64,000 bases of DNA from Flavobacterium sp. HSC-32F16 (GCF_024171645.1 NZ_JALKAC010000002.1:372001-436000), one strand, 5' to 3'. Shown: positions 46,963-57,127, counted from the stretch's first letter. Translations and numbers: made by a program. Notes: generated by a model from the sequence alone, not told the origin.

Positions 46963-48345
46963 TTAATTTTTCAATATTACGTATTGAAAAGGTTGAAGGG
47001 TTATATCTGAACCAACGATGACTGAAGCTCCGGTAAAAGCATCTTTCCAGTTTCCTTTTAAAGTGTTTGGAATAAGATGTTTTACTGTAGAACTGGTTAA
47101 ATTAGAAAGTACAAAAACTTTCTCTGTATCTTTTTCCATAGTAAAAGCGCTTACTGCATCACTGCTGTAGCCGGTATATTCTCCTGATTTAATTGCTTTA
47201 CTTGTGTTTCTAAAAGCGATAATTTTTTTGTATTCAGCAAGAATTTCATTATCGGCAGTCGACCAGTCAATTGGTGTTTTGGCAAAATAATTTAATCTTT
47301 TATCGTAACCAATTTCCTGTCCGTTATAAATCATTGGAACCGATTTTAAATAGGCAGCGACTACAAAGATGGCGATAGATCCTTTTTTGCCCCCAAAAAG
47401 TTCTAAAGGTGTTCCGTCAGAAAGGTTTACGTCGTGATTACTTGTGTATCTAACCACTCTGTTTTCTGGATTGTAATTGTTTGCATATTCAGTTGCATTT
47501 GAATTTTGAATGGTTGCAGCTGGTTTATTTTCTTTGAAAAGCTGTTCTATTGTATAAAAGAAATTAAATCCAAAAGTATAATCAAAACCGGATGTAAAAT
47601 GGTTGACTTTTGAACCTTCAGCCAGCATTAAAATAGTTTGGTTTTTTTTGATTTTTCGAAGCTTTGTTATGGCATCTGACCAGAAATTATTCGGAACAAA
47701 ATCAGCATAATCGCATCTGAAACCGTCAATATTAGCGTTGTAAACCCAGTATGACATGGCATCGATCATGGCATCTTTCATTTCAATGTTATTAAAATCT
47801 AACTGTGCCACATCATTGTAATTTGTTCCCGGAGGAATGATGATATTGCCGCTTGCATCCTGCTGATACCAATTTTTATGCTGTGTAATCCAGGCATTGT
47901 CCCACGCTGTATGATTGGCAACCCAGTCTAATACAACGGCCATGTTTTTTTTGTGTGCTTCTTCAACTAATGTTTGAAGATCTTGTAAAGTTCCAAAATC
48001 AGGATTAACTGCCTTATAATCTTTAACGGCATAAGGAGATCCTAATTCGCCAGTTGCTCTTTCTTTTCCAACAGGGTAAATAGGCATTAAGTAAATGACA
48101 TTTGCACCCAATTCCTGAATCTGAGAGAGTCTGTCCTGAACGCCCTTTAAGTTTCCGGCCTGACTAAAAGCACGAATATTTACCTGATAAATTATGGCAT
48201 CTTCTTTTTTGGGCATTTTTTCAAAAGATGTTCCATATTGTGTATAAGGAGATTCTGGCGTTTTGTTATCGTCATCAGAAGAACTGCAGGAGATAAATGC
48301 TATGGCCAGCAGAAATGTATAAACGATTTTTATGTTTGATTTCAT
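46963..48345 (-). CDS. GH13 alpha-amylase lipoprotein
   Basis: This surface or periplasmic endo-amylase is 460 residues with a lipoprotein signal (LLAIAFISCSSSDD, Cys20). The GH13 catalytic residues are visible: DWVANHT region I, GFRCDYADF with the nucleophilic Asp, MLAEGSK with the acid/base Glu, and TSNHDVN with the stabilising Asp. It is short: it lacks the inserted starch-binding module found in the best-known SusG. It lies between the SusE-like and GH97 genes and is expected to feed oligosaccharides to SusC. Confidence 0.92.
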   Translation of the reverse strand: MKSNIKIVYTFLLAIAFISCSSSDDDNKTPESPYTQYGTSFEKMPKKEDAIIYQVNIRAFSQAGNLKGVQDRLSQIQELGANVIYLMPIYPVGKERATGELGSPYAVKDYKAVNPDFGTLQDLQTLVEEAHKKNMAVVLDWVANHTAWDNAWITQHKNWYQQDASGNIIIPPGTNYNDVAQLDFNNIEMKDAMIDAMSYWVYNANIDGFRCDYADFVPNNFWSDAITKLRKIKKNQTILMLAEGSKVNHFTSGFDYTFGFNFFYTIEQLFKENKPAATIQNSNATEYANNYNPENRVVRYTSNHDVNLSDGTPLELFGGKKGSIAIFVVAAYLKSVPMIYNGQEIGYDKRLNYFAKTPIDWSTADNEILAEYKKIIAFRNTSKAIKSGEYTGYSSDAVSAFTMEKDTEKVFVLSNLTSSTVKHLIPNTLKGNWKDAFTGASVIVGSDITLQPFQYVILKN

Positions 48346-48451
48346 GTTTCTTTAAATTTAGTTGTAATGGCTGAGAGTTTAGGATAACCTGCCTTTCGCT
48401 CAAAAAAGGCAGGTATCACTCAAACTAATCCAGCTTTATTACAATGTTAGA

Positions 48452-49567
48452 TTATTTTTTAACGATAGTACAAGATGCGGTTGCAGGATATCCTGTTACT
48501 GCCGGATCTATTTCGTTTATGGTATAGGTTATTTCGTAAGTTCCTGCTTCATTAATAGTATAAGCACCGCCATTATCTTTATTAATAGTATTGGTTGATG
48601 GATCTGCAGGACCATAATTTACATCCCAGTTATCATTCAATCTAAATTTTAAAGCTCCGGGCAATAAATTGGCAGTTACTTTCCATGTTTTGGTTTGATG
48701 ATCGTATGACATTGGTATAGAGTGATTCCATCCATAATTTGCATCACCAGCAGTTTGATCTGCAGTTGCTGAAGCTGGTCCAACAATTCCCCACGCATAA
48801 TTAACAAAACTCCATTTTGAAGTATTTAAGTTTACTTTGATTTGATAAGAACCTTCGCCAGGAAGCGCAAAATCTGCTGTACTCATGTTTTTCAAATCAT
48901 AGTTAGTAGTTCCTGCTCCATAAAATTGTGCCCAGTTTCTTTCTATATTCAATTTAAATACTGGTCCATAACCGGGTTTTACAGAAACATATCCTTGATA
49001 AATACCTTTTGAAATAGCAGTTAAAGAGGCCGCTGTATCTACATTCCATTCTCCCTGATATGCTCCCGGCATATAAATTTCGCCAAAAACAACGCTTTTT
49101 TCATATGGTGTAATAGCTATTGTAATAAAATCAGAATAAATCTTTCTGTCCATTACAGCTTCTACACGAACAACTATTTTTGCCGCAGCACCGGGCTCGA
49201 GACCCAGGTCTGTGGCAATTTTATTTAAGTCTCTTCCGTTTAATGATTTGCTCAAAACATCTTCACCAACTTCAACTCGCTGGGCTTTTTGCCAGGCATT
49301 GCTGCCGCCGGTATCACCAATTAAATCAAATTGAAGGGCATAGGTAACAGGCGCATCAATAGGAAATGTTACTTTTGGCCAGGAAAAAAGAACAGCATTG
49401 TCATCAGCAGTATCTTCTGTTAGTAGTATAGTGCTTGAAGAAGCAATAACTTCAGAGGGAAAACTGGCTGCTTTTAAAGTGGTTACTTGGGCAGATTCAC
49501 TTTCGCAGGAAACGCCCAAAAAAAGCAGGCTCCCTAATATGAATAATTTATTGATATATTTTTTCAT
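48452..49567 (-). CDS. susE: SusE-family starch-binding surface lipoprotein
   Basis: This is a 371-residue lipoprotein (FLGVSCESES, Cys21) with an N-terminal SusE domain (SWPKVTFPIDAPVTYALQFDL). Two SusE/F-type carbohydrate-binding beta-sandwich repeats follow: one around MPGAYQGEWNVDTAASLTAI and one around WNHSIPMSYDHQTKTWK. The family binds starch at the cell surface. It follows susD by 10 bases in the operon. Confidence 0.9.
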   Translation of the reverse strand: MKKYINKLFILGSLLFLGVSCESESAQVTTLKAASFPSEVIASSSTILLTEDTADDNAVLFSWPKVTFPIDAPVTYALQFDLIGDTGGSNAWQKAQRVEVGEDVLSKSLNGRDLNKIATDLGLEPGAAAKIVVRVEAVMDRKIYSDFITIAITPYEKSVVFGEIYMPGAYQGEWNVDTAASLTAISKGIYQGYVSVKPGYGPVFKLNIERNWAQFYGAGTTNYDLKNMSTADFALPGEGSYQIKVNLNTSKWSFVNYAWGIVGPASATADQTAGDANYGWNHSIPMSYDHQTKTWKVTANLLPGALKFRLNDNWDVNYGPADPSTNTINKDNGGAYTINEAGTYEITYTINEIDPAVTGYPATASCTIVKK

Positions 49568-49577
49568 GATAGTTGGT

Positions 49578-51092
49578 TTATTGTGGGTAGCCAGGATTTT
49601 GTTTTAATGCTTTGTTTGTATTTAAAGCAGATGTTGGAATTGGAAACAATTTTCTAAAAGCTGGTGATTCAGGTCTGAATTCGTTAGCTGATAAAAATTT
49701 ATTGAAACGAATCATATCCTGTCTTCTGTGTCCTTCCCAGTTTAATTCAAAACCTCTTTCGTCATAAATGTTATCAAGAGTAGGGTTGGCTGCTAATCCG
49801 TCTAATCCGGCACGTTGTCTGACGGCATCAAGAAAAGGTTTTGCTGCACCGGCGTTTCCTAAGCGAACATTACACTCTGCGATCATTAAAATGATATCGG
49901 CATATCTGTAAATTGGAAAATCATTAGAAGCTCCGCCTCCTGTATTTGCACCGGCTGGATAAAATTTAATATTACGAACCCCAGCTTGAGGATCTGCTCC
50001 CGGAAGATCGATAGACTGAACATCTAATGTGTAATTCACGCCTCCTGGCTGCGGACCTGCTAAAAACTGTTTTTTACGAATATCAGTATCAGCATATTTT
50101 TGGTAGAATCCTTTAGGAACAATTGTGCCATTCCAACCATTGTATTTTAGGTCAGTTATGCCATGAGCACCATATAAACTTCTAACAGCATACACATTAC
50201 GTGATAAAACATCGATTGTTGCGTAGATGGATAAAATAGTTTCATCCTGAGGTGAAACATCTCCAAATAGCTCGTAATATTTATTACCAAGCGGGTTAGC
50301 TGCATCAGCAGCTCCAGAGTGAAGAGAAAATCCGCCTTCACTTACTTTGTTACAAGCAGCTAAACATTCATTCCATTTTGCTTCACCGGTATAAACTTCT
50401 GCATTAAGATAAACTTTTGCTAATACGGTATAAGCGGCCCATTTATTGAATCTTCCGTAATATTCTCCTCCTTTGGTATTCGAAAGTAATTCGGCATTTT
50501 CTGTAAGTTCTTTTACAATAAAATTATAAACTTCTTTACGGCTTGTCTGCGGAATTTGATCTGCGGGAGTATTGTTATCTGTAAAAAAAGGAACATCTCC
50601 AAAATCATCAATCAATAAATAATAGAAAAAAGCACGGGTTACTTTAGCTTCGGCAATCTTTGAGGCTTCGGCATTAGATTTTTCTAGTAATTCTATTGCT
50701 AAATTGGCTTTAAAAACACATCGGTACAACCAGTTCCAGGTATTGCTTATAATACCTTCGGTTGGTAACCATTCGTGCTTATGCAAGCGGGCAAAATCTT
50801 GCTGCCAGTTTCCGTCATTTCTATGCGGAATAACTTGTTCATCAGATGACATACAATTCATGTCGTACCAGCCATTATCTGCTCCGGCATAACCCACGCC
50901 ATTATAATTATCTCGGGTAAATTCGCCAGGTATTTGAGCATAAATGCTTGCCAGTAAACTATTGGTTCCTTCGGGAGTTGCGTAAAACTCATCTGCAGGA
51001 TATTGGTCGTAGACAGTTTCACTAACATCTGTACAGCTAACCAAGGCCAAGAAGCAAATACTTCCTGCCCATACTATATTTTTAATTTTCAT
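49578..51092 (-). CDS. susD: SusD/RagB nutrient-binding lipoprotein
   Basis: This surface lid protein of the SusC channel is 504 residues with signal ICFLALVSCTDVSE (Cys20). Helical TPR-like repeats lie in the N-terminal half (AKVTRAFFYYLLIDDFGDVPF). The SusD C-terminal signature is RYADIILMIAECNVRLG, then FELNWEGHRRQDMIRF and FPIPTSALNTNKALKQNPGY. It starts 8 bases after susC ends. Confidence 0.95.
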   Translation of the reverse strand: MKIKNIVWAGSICFLALVSCTDVSETVYDQYPADEFYATPEGTNSLLASIYAQIPGEFTRDNYNGVGYAGADNGWYDMNCMSSDEQVIPHRNDGNWQQDFARLHKHEWLPTEGIISNTWNWLYRCVFKANLAIELLEKSNAEASKIAEAKVTRAFFYYLLIDDFGDVPFFTDNNTPADQIPQTSRKEVYNFIVKELTENAELLSNTKGGEYYGRFNKWAAYTVLAKVYLNAEVYTGEAKWNECLAACNKVSEGGFSLHSGAADAANPLGNKYYELFGDVSPQDETILSIYATIDVLSRNVYAVRSLYGAHGITDLKYNGWNGTIVPKGFYQKYADTDIRKKQFLAGPQPGGVNYTLDVQSIDLPGADPQAGVRNIKFYPAGANTGGGASNDFPIYRYADIILMIAECNVRLGNAGAAKPFLDAVRQRAGLDGLAANPTLDNIYDERGFELNWEGHRRQDMIRFNKFLSANEFRPESPAFRKLFPIPTSALNTNKALKQNPGYPQ

Positions 51093-51100
51093 TTCTTTTA

Positions 51101-54100
51101 CTATTTAAATTTTACAGTTAAACCAAATGCAATACTTCGGGTACGCGGATAAATTCCTTTGTCACCACCAAAATTGTCTGTAGGATTACCACTTCCGCTT
51201 ATATTTAATTCAGGATCCATACCTGTATAATTAGTAATAAGCCATAAATTATTTCCTGTAAGAGAAAGTCGAATCGAGTCAACATATTTATCTGTAAAAC
51301 GGAAGCTGTATCCCGCTGTAATATTATCTAGTCTTATGAAAGAACCATCTTCTAACCATAAATCAGAGCCGTATGTAGAAGTAACAACTCCTTTGTCAAC
51401 AGCACTTTCTAAAACATTCGATTTACCAACGTTTTCCAGCATACTTAGCCTTTGATTAAGTGCATTGTAAATTTTATTTCCTCCTGAGCCTCTCCATAAC
51501 ATAGAGATATCAAAATCTTTGTAACGGTAAGATGGATTAAAAGCAAATGTATAAGTTGGTAAAGCTGAACCGGCATAATAACGGTCTGGACTATCGGCAT
51601 TCTGATTGATAGGGCCTCCGCTTCCGTCGCGATCTAATACAGTTTCTGCTCCATTACCGTCAACACCTGTAGACTGCAGAATATAAAATGCTCCAACTGG
51701 TTTTCCTTTTACCAGATAAGAATTTGCTGTTCCCCATCCTACATAGGCAGTAGTTAATTCCTGCCCGTTGTATCTTCCGTTTAGATTAAGGACTTCATTT
51801 TTCATAAACGAAGCGTTGCCGGATAGTGTTAGTGTACTGTTTTCTGTTCGGATTAGATCATATGCCAAGGAAATCTCTAATCCTTTGTTTGAAATACTTC
51901 CTACGTTCGCTTTTATATAATTGTAATCATTTCCTTGTTGAGGTAAGGTATAATCCAGCAATAAATCATCTGTTTTTGCATCATATACATCTATTGTTCC
52001 TCTTAATCGATTGTCAAAAAGTGCAAAATCAAGACCAATATTAGTTTGCTTTTTAGTTTCCCATTTCAGATCCGGGTTAGCATTTTGTTTTGCACCGTAG
52101 TTGGTGATTTGTGAACCTCCAAAATAAGTTAATCCACGGTCGCCTATTAAAGCAATAGAGTTTTGAGGAAGAAGACCTTGCTGGTTTCCTGTTACACCAT
52201 ACCCTGCACGTAATTTCAGTTCGTTAAATAAATTTTGGGTTCCCATAAAAGATTCCTTGTTTATTTGCCATGCTAAGGATGCCGATGGGAAATCTCCCCA
52301 TTTGTTATTTGATCCAAATACGGATGCTCCATCTCGTCTAAAACTTCCTGTAAATAAATAACGGCTGAGCAAAGAATAATTTACGCGTCCTAAAAATGAT
52401 ACCAATGTTCTGTCATTTTTGTAGGATGTTATATCACCGGGTGCAACTTTTGAAAGATCACCAAGCTGAAGCGCATTGTAAGTTGTTTTATCACTAATAA
52501 AGCCTTTTACCTTAGCATAATTTCCCTGATAAGTTTGATTTTGCCATTCGTATAATGCCAGTGCATTTATGTTGTGAATACCAAACGTTCTTTTGTAAGT
52601 TAAACTAGCATTTGTCAATCTTTCATTTTGTTTTTTATTTCGAATGTCTGCGTACCCTTTTTGATCAATTGCATAAGCATTTGTTGAAGAGGCAGGAAGA
52701 TAATAGCCATACATTTCATTCATTTTTCTCCAGCTTCCAAACCAGCTGGCCGTTAATCCTTTCGCCAGATCCAGATCTGCTTTCAGACTTCCAAATAAAT
52801 TATCTTCTTCTTTTTCATTTGTAACAGTTTGCGCCGCTGCATAAGGATTTAAATATTGAAACACATTAGGATCTGTAAAATAACTTCCATCAGGATTTAA
52901 AACAGGATCTGTTGGTCTCATTAAATAAGCATTTGTAATCAAATTAGACATATAGGCAGCAGTTCCAATATCACCAATAGTATTGTTTCCGTTAATGATA
53001 CCATTAGTTAAATTAAAAGTAAGTTTCAATTTATCATCAAGTCCCATTTGTGTTGCCTGAATACGGCCAATGTATTTTTTATTATTGGTATTAATTACAA
53101 CACCATCTTGTAAAATAGCAGTTACAGAAGCTCTGTAGTTAAATTTATCTGTTCCTCCGCCAAATGCTAAAGTATGTGTCTGCGTTAATCCAGTTTGTGT
53201 TAAAAGTCCATACCAGTCTGTATTTGAACCATGATTTGATGAAGCCGGCACACCTACAGATTGAGCTGTTTTCCACCATTGGTCAGCACCAAGCATATCT
53301 AATTTTTTTGGAATAAAATCTAAGGATGATGAACCAATATATTCTATAGTAGTTTTTCCTGCTTTATTCTTTTTTGTTGTTACTATGATTACACCAGGTG
53401 CTCCTCTGGAACCGTAAACCGCGGTAGCCGAAGCATCTTTTAAAACATCAATACTTTCTATCTCACTTGGCGGAACCTGATTTAGTAAGTCCATATTTCC
53501 CTGAATACCATCTACAACTACCAGAGGGTCATTTCCGCCAATTAAAGAACCAATTCCTCTAATACGAACACTTGGACCAGAACCTGGTTCACTGCCTATT
53601 TGCGTAATATTGACACCCGCAGCTTTACCCGAAATTAATTGTAAAGGATTTACAATCGCACCCTGATTCATGTCTTTTGCAGCAATTGAAGAAACAGCTC
53701 CGGTAACATCTTTTTTAGCAGCGGTTCCATAACCTACCACAACTATTTCCTGTAAATCTGTAGTGTCAGGAAAAAGCTGAATGTTGATAACAGCTTGGCC
53801 GGCAGTAATTTTTTTCTCTTTATAACCTACAAACGAAACGATAATTACAGATTGGCTGCTTTCGACAGTAAGTTTGTATTTTCCGTCAAAATCAGTTACC
53901 ATTCCATTTTTAGTACCTTCTTCAATAACAGAAGCACCAGGTAAAGGCAGACCATTTTCGTCTGTAATAATACCAGATACAGTTTGTTTTTCAAATTTGA
54001 TGGTCTCAGTCTTAAGTTCTGGTTTTTTTAGAATAATTTGCATGTCCCTGATTTTAAATTCGGTTGGAGTTCCTTTAAAAATTTTGTCTAAAACGACATA

Positions 54101-54376
54101 TATAGACTGATTTTTTACTGAAATCGAAACCGTTCGATCTAAGTCGATATCGTTCAATTTGTAGATAAACCTGAAGTCGGTTTTTTGCTCAATGGTCTCA
54201 ATAACCTTTTCGATTGTTGAATTGTTTAGTTCAAGAGTAACTTTTGTTTTTTGGGCATAAGTATTCCCTCTAATATTAAACATGGCGACCAAAAGAAGTA
54301 GTGTAGTTAGTTTCAATTTTAGGTCATTTTGGAACAATGAGTATAGGAACCCATTATTCTTAGATTTTTTTTTCAT
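51101..54376 (-). CDS. susC: SusC/RagA TonB-linked outer-membrane transporter with STN domain
   Basis: This is the 1,091-residue import channel for maltooligosaccharides. After the signal peptide (ending near GNTYAQ) comes an STN (secretin/TonB N-terminal) domain at about residues 45-115 (STIEKVIETIEQKTDFRFIY). Next are a carboxypeptidase-like domain (VSGIITDENGLPLPGASVIE), a plug with the SusC signature (DVLKDASATAVYGSRGAPGV) and the beta-barrel ending in IAFGLTVKFK. The STN domain marks a receptor that signals to a FecR-type anti-sigma factor; such a pair is encoded directly upstream. Confidence 0.96.
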   Translation of the reverse strand: MKKKSKNNGFLYSLFQNDLKLKLTTLLLLVAMFNIRGNTYAQKTKVTLELNNSTIEKVIETIEQKTDFRFIYKLNDIDLDRTVSISVKNQSIYVVLDKIFKGTPTEFKIRDMQIILKKPELKTETIKFEKQTVSGIITDENGLPLPGASVIEEGTKNGMVTDFDGKYKLTVESSQSVIIVSFVGYKEKKITAGQAVINIQLFPDTTDLQEIVVVGYGTAAKKDVTGAVSSIAAKDMNQGAIVNPLQLISGKAAGVNITQIGSEPGSGPSVRIRGIGSLIGGNDPLVVVDGIQGNMDLLNQVPPSEIESIDVLKDASATAVYGSRGAPGVIIVTTKKNKAGKTTIEYIGSSSLDFIPKKLDMLGADQWWKTAQSVGVPASSNHGSNTDWYGLLTQTGLTQTHTLAFGGGTDKFNYRASVTAILQDGVVINTNNKKYIGRIQATQMGLDDKLKLTFNLTNGIINGNNTIGDIGTAAYMSNLITNAYLMRPTDPVLNPDGSYFTDPNVFQYLNPYAAAQTVTNEKEEDNLFGSLKADLDLAKGLTASWFGSWRKMNEMYGYYLPASSTNAYAIDQKGYADIRNKKQNERLTNASLTYKRTFGIHNINALALYEWQNQTYQGNYAKVKGFISDKTTYNALQLGDLSKVAPGDITSYKNDRTLVSFLGRVNYSLLSRYLFTGSFRRDGASVFGSNNKWGDFPSASLAWQINKESFMGTQNLFNELKLRAGYGVTGNQQGLLPQNSIALIGDRGLTYFGGSQITNYGAKQNANPDLKWETKKQTNIGLDFALFDNRLRGTIDVYDAKTDDLLLDYTLPQQGNDYNYIKANVGSISNKGLEISLAYDLIRTENSTLTLSGNASFMKNEVLNLNGRYNGQELTTAYVGWGTANSYLVKGKPVGAFYILQSTGVDGNGAETVLDRDGSGGPINQNADSPDRYYAGSALPTYTFAFNPSYRYKDFDISMLWRGSGGNKIYNALNQRLSMLENVGKSNVLESAVDKGVVTSTYGSDLWLEDGSFIRLDNITAGYSFRFTDKYVDSIRLSLTGNNLWLITNYTGMDPELNISGSGNPTDNFGGDKGIYPRTRSIAFGLTVKFK

Positions 54377-54426
54377 AATTTTGTTAATTGATTGTAGTTA
54401 ATTCGTTATATTCAATCACTTAGTTA

Positions 54427-54455
54427 ATCGGAAATTGTTCGCAGCTCTTTCCGAT
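54427..54455 (+). other. hairpin in the susC leader
   Basis: ATCGGAAA and TTTCCGAT form an 8-bp stem, followed on the plus strand by seven T residues. It resembles a terminator read on the plus strand, but no plus-strand gene feeds it. On the minus strand it lies in the susC upstream leader, where the U tract is on the wrong side. Confidence 0.45.
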
Positions 54456-54506
54456 TTTTTTATTCCCGTAATGTTATCTCATCATATATTATATTGGTTT
54501 TAGTGG

Positions 54507-55685
54507 TTATTTAATTAGTATTTGATCGTTTTTTATCGTGTAATTAATACCGTGAATGTCGTTGAAATAACTCATCACTTTATCAATAGATTCGTCTCCA
54601 AAACTTGCATTGAACTTTTCGTTGGCCAATTTCTCATTTTTGTTTACAATTGTAACATTATAGCGTCTTTCCAGTTTTGTAATGATGTTTTTAAACGTCA
54701 TATTTCTAAAGGTTAATCCGCCGTTTATCCATGAAGTATAGATATCAGTGATAACTGCTTTAGTCGAAATTGCCGCATTTCCTTTGTTGAAAGTTCCTTT
54801 GAATCCTGGTTTTAAAACCGTATTTATTGAGGCATCAAATTCTTTATCTGCCTCATACATTCCAACAGATCCTTCAACCAAAACAACATCTGTAGAAGCA
54901 TCTTCAGGATAGTTTGAAACATTAAAATGAGTTCCTAAAACACGTACATTCAAGTTATTGGCATTTACAATAAAAGGATGTTTTTTATCTTTCGCAACAT
55001 CAAAAAAAGCTTCACCATCCAGAAAAATCTGTCTATTTTCGCCTGGAATAAATTTTACAGGATATTTTAAAGTAGTTCCTGAGTTTAAGTGTACAAATGT
55101 TCCATCAGATAACTGAAGGCGGAATTTTTTTCCGTACGGAATTTTAATTGTGTTGTAAACTAATTTCTCTGGATTAGAACTGTTTTCATATACTATTTTG
55201 TCTCCGTTTTGATTTCCTATAATATTCCCGTCTGCATCTTTTACCAGAGCAGTATTTTTTTCTGAAATAATCTGAACATCTCCATTTTCTAACTGCAATA
55301 CAATGTCAGAGCTTTTGAAATCGAATTCCTTTTCAGCCGATTTATTTGAAAGACTTGATTTATAAAAAAAGCCAATTCCCAGCAAAACCACAATTGAAGC
55401 AGCAATTGAAATATATTTTCTGAAATTTGATTTTTTTTGAGGCATTTCAATTACAGTTTCTTCTTCTTTTGAAGCCGAAAGGATATTCATAAAAATATCA
55501 TCAGCAGTTTTTTTATTCATTTTTGGCATGTCACCAAGAAGCTGCTGTATATCTTCTACAGTTGGAAAGTCATCAGTAAGTTGATTTTTTTTGTAATAAG
55601 CCACTACCTCGTTAATTTCTTCGGGTGTACATTGGTTTAAAACAAACTTTTCTAAAAGAGATTGTATTTCAGAATTTGAATTCAT
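54507..55685 (-). CDS. FecR-family anti-sigma factor
   Basis: This is a 392-residue single-pass membrane anti-sigma factor. The N-terminal cytosolic helical part is about 1-85, then comes one membrane helix (ISIAASIVVLLGIGFFY, about 92-108). A periplasmic FecR domain contains KKFRLQLSDGTFVHLNSGT and VLGTHFNVSNYPED. The C-terminal DUF4974-like part ends in FNDIHGINYTIKNDQILIK and is expected to meet the STN domain of SusC. It is downstream of the ECF sigma gene and upstream of susC, the standard order for trans-envelope regulation. Confidence 0.93.
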   Translation of the reverse strand: MNSNSEIQSLLEKFVLNQCTPEEINEVVAYYKKNQLTDDFPTVEDIQQLLGDMPKMNKKTADDIFMNILSASKEEETVIEMPQKKSNFRKYISIAASIVVLLGIGFFYKSSLSNKSAEKEFDFKSSDIVLQLENGDVQIISEKNTALVKDADGNIIGNQNGDKIVYENSSNPEKLVYNTIKIPYGKKFRLQLSDGTFVHLNSGTTLKYPVKFIPGENRQIFLDGEAFFDVAKDKKHPFIVNANNLNVRVLGTHFNVSNYPEDASTDVVLVEGSVGMYEADKEFDASINTVLKPGFKGTFNKGNAAISTKAVITDIYTSWINGGLTFRNMTFKNIITKLERRYNVTIVNKNEKLANEKFNASFGDESIDKVMSYFNDIHGINYTIKNDQILIK

Positions 55686-55955
55686 TACGAATTGTTTTTG
55701 AAGGGGTTTGATATAATACAGATGAAAAGGATTTGAGTACTACTCAAACGTTGTAAATTTTTAAATTTTAACATTTTCAAACTTATAAGTTATTGATTTT
55801 CATGTTGTTTTTGGGTAAGGTTTTTTTGTGAAAATTCAAAGAGGATGTGGTTTTTTTACTAAAGATTAAAAGGATATAATAAATTTACACAGAATTTTAA
55901 TTGTGCTTAATTCTCATCCTTAAAAGCGATTTTTCAGAAGACTCTCCACAATCAT

Positions 55956-55997
55956 ATCAAACATAGCCTGTGTTGTAAACCACAGGCTATGTTTGAT
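55956..55997. repeat. perfect 17-bp inverted repeat
   Basis: ATCAAACATAGCCTGTG and CACAGGCTATGTTTGAT are exact inverse copies with an 8-base loop. No T tract follows on either strand, so it is not a typical terminator. It lies between the sigma and anti-sigma genes. Confidence 0.8.
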
Positions 55998-56125
55998 AAT
56001 GATTACGAATTTTGAGGAAATTTTCTTGGTAAATAGAAGAAAATTATGCAGAAAAAAGAAATAAAAAAACCAGTGCAAACCTGTTTTAGACCAATATAAT
56101 GTAGCCCATTTTATTCAGAATCAGC

Positions 56126-56155
56126 AAAAAAAAATCACTCGAAAAGAGTGATTTT
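56126..56155 (-). terminator. Rho-independent terminator of the sigma-factor gene
   Basis: AAAATCACTC and GAGTGATTTT form a 10-bp stem; on the minus strand it is followed by a run of T residues. It suggests the sigma gene is transcribed separately from the anti-sigma gene. Confidence 0.85.
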
Positions 56156-56178
56156 AATTGGTTAACATGTGGTTTTGG

Positions 56179-56742
56179 TTAGATAATTTCATCATGAACT
56201 TGAAAAAAGACCCGCATTGATTCTAATGCTTTGCTCATTTGGTTCCTGACAGTATTTATAGAGATGCCGAGTTCCTGACTAATTTCTTCATAACTCATGC
56301 CTTTCTTTCGTGACATTTTAAAAATTTGCTTCCGCTTTGGCGGTAATTGTTTCATGGCCTGTTTTCGGAGTTTTTTACAATCCTCTTCACGAATCGTATA
56401 ATCTCCGTATTCATGTGATTTTTGACTCTCATAAAAAACGGCTTCTTTCAACGCCAAATCATTTGCTGCTTTATTCAATAAATTAAAAGCCTGATTTCGG
56501 GCGATTGTAAAAATATAAGCTTTAAAAGACTGCTCTAAATTCAGGTTGTCGCGATGCTGCCATACCTTCATAAAAACATCCTGAACATTTTCTTCTGCAG
56601 CTTCTCTCGATTTTAATAAACTTATACTGTAGCCATAAATATCCTGATAATACAAATCAAATAAGGAACGAAATGCTTTTTCGCTGCCATTCTTGAGTTC
56701 GCTTACCAATAATTTTTCGCTATAGTCTTTGGCTTCCAACAT
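56179..56742 (-). CDS. ECF RNA polymerase sigma factor (FecI-like)
   Basis: This is a 187-residue sigma-70 family factor of the extracytoplasmic type. Region 2 has FRSLFDLYYQDIYGYSI and AEENVQDVFMKVWQHRDN. Region 4 has LPPKRKQIFKMSRKKGMSYEEI and the recognition helix ISINTVRNQMSKALE. Together with the FecR-type gene and STN-containing SusC it forms a surface-signalling circuit that should switch on the starch operon. A -7-like TATATTTG (complement of 56823-56830) lies upstream. Confidence 0.94.
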   Translation of the reverse strand: MLEAKDYSEKLLVSELKNGSEKAFRSLFDLYYQDIYGYSISLLKSREAAEENVQDVFMKVWQHRDNLNLEQSFKAYIFTIARNQAFNLLNKAANDLALKEAVFYESQKSHEYGDYTIREEDCKKLRKQAMKQLPPKRKQIFKMSRKKGMSYEEISQELGISINTVRNQMSKALESMRVFFQVHDEII

Positions 56743-57127
56743 TAAATTAATTAGTTTCTGTTTTAATCTAATTATATTACGATACTATCAAAAATCGATA
56801 CTCTAATGCTTTGAGAGGTTAACAAATATATAAAAATATTATTCTCATAAAAAAGTGGTAAAAAAAACTTATTTGTGTTTTTTTAGAGGCATTATCGCTA
56901 AAATCTCAGTAAATACGGTAGTAAACGCATTTTATGAAGTTGGTATCTTTTTGGCTTAAATTTTAAAAATTAACTATTTTGAGTTCTTGTATTTGAGAAT
57001 ATTCCTATTTTATCAGATATGAAACGAACGATCTGTATGGTTAATAACAAAAAAATCCTTTTATCTAAGACAAAAGGATTTTTCAAAATTGAAATAATAT
57101 AAGATCTAAAAATTAGATGTATTTTAA
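56743..57127. other. intergenic region upstream of the sigma gene
   Basis: No gene is seen. It contains the sigma-factor promoter region and the terminator of the ACT-like gene at 57051-57083. The remainder is AT-rich without repeats. Confidence 0.5.
57051..57083 (-). terminator. Rho-independent terminator
   Basis: AAAAATCCTTTT and AAAAGGATTTTT form a 12-bp stem; T residues follow on the minus strand. It ends the ACT-like gene. Confidence 0.85.

Larger units (their letters stand above)
55686..56178. other. long intergenic region between sigma and anti-sigma genes
   Basis: No gene is seen. It contains a perfect 17-bp inverted repeat at 55956-55997 and, at the sigma-factor end, a terminator at 56126-56155. 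The rest is AT-rich. Confidence 0.6.

Noticed and set aside
54427..54455. Hairpin as the terminator of the FecR-type gene
   Set aside because: The T tract is on the plus strand, the wrong side for a minus-strand transcript.
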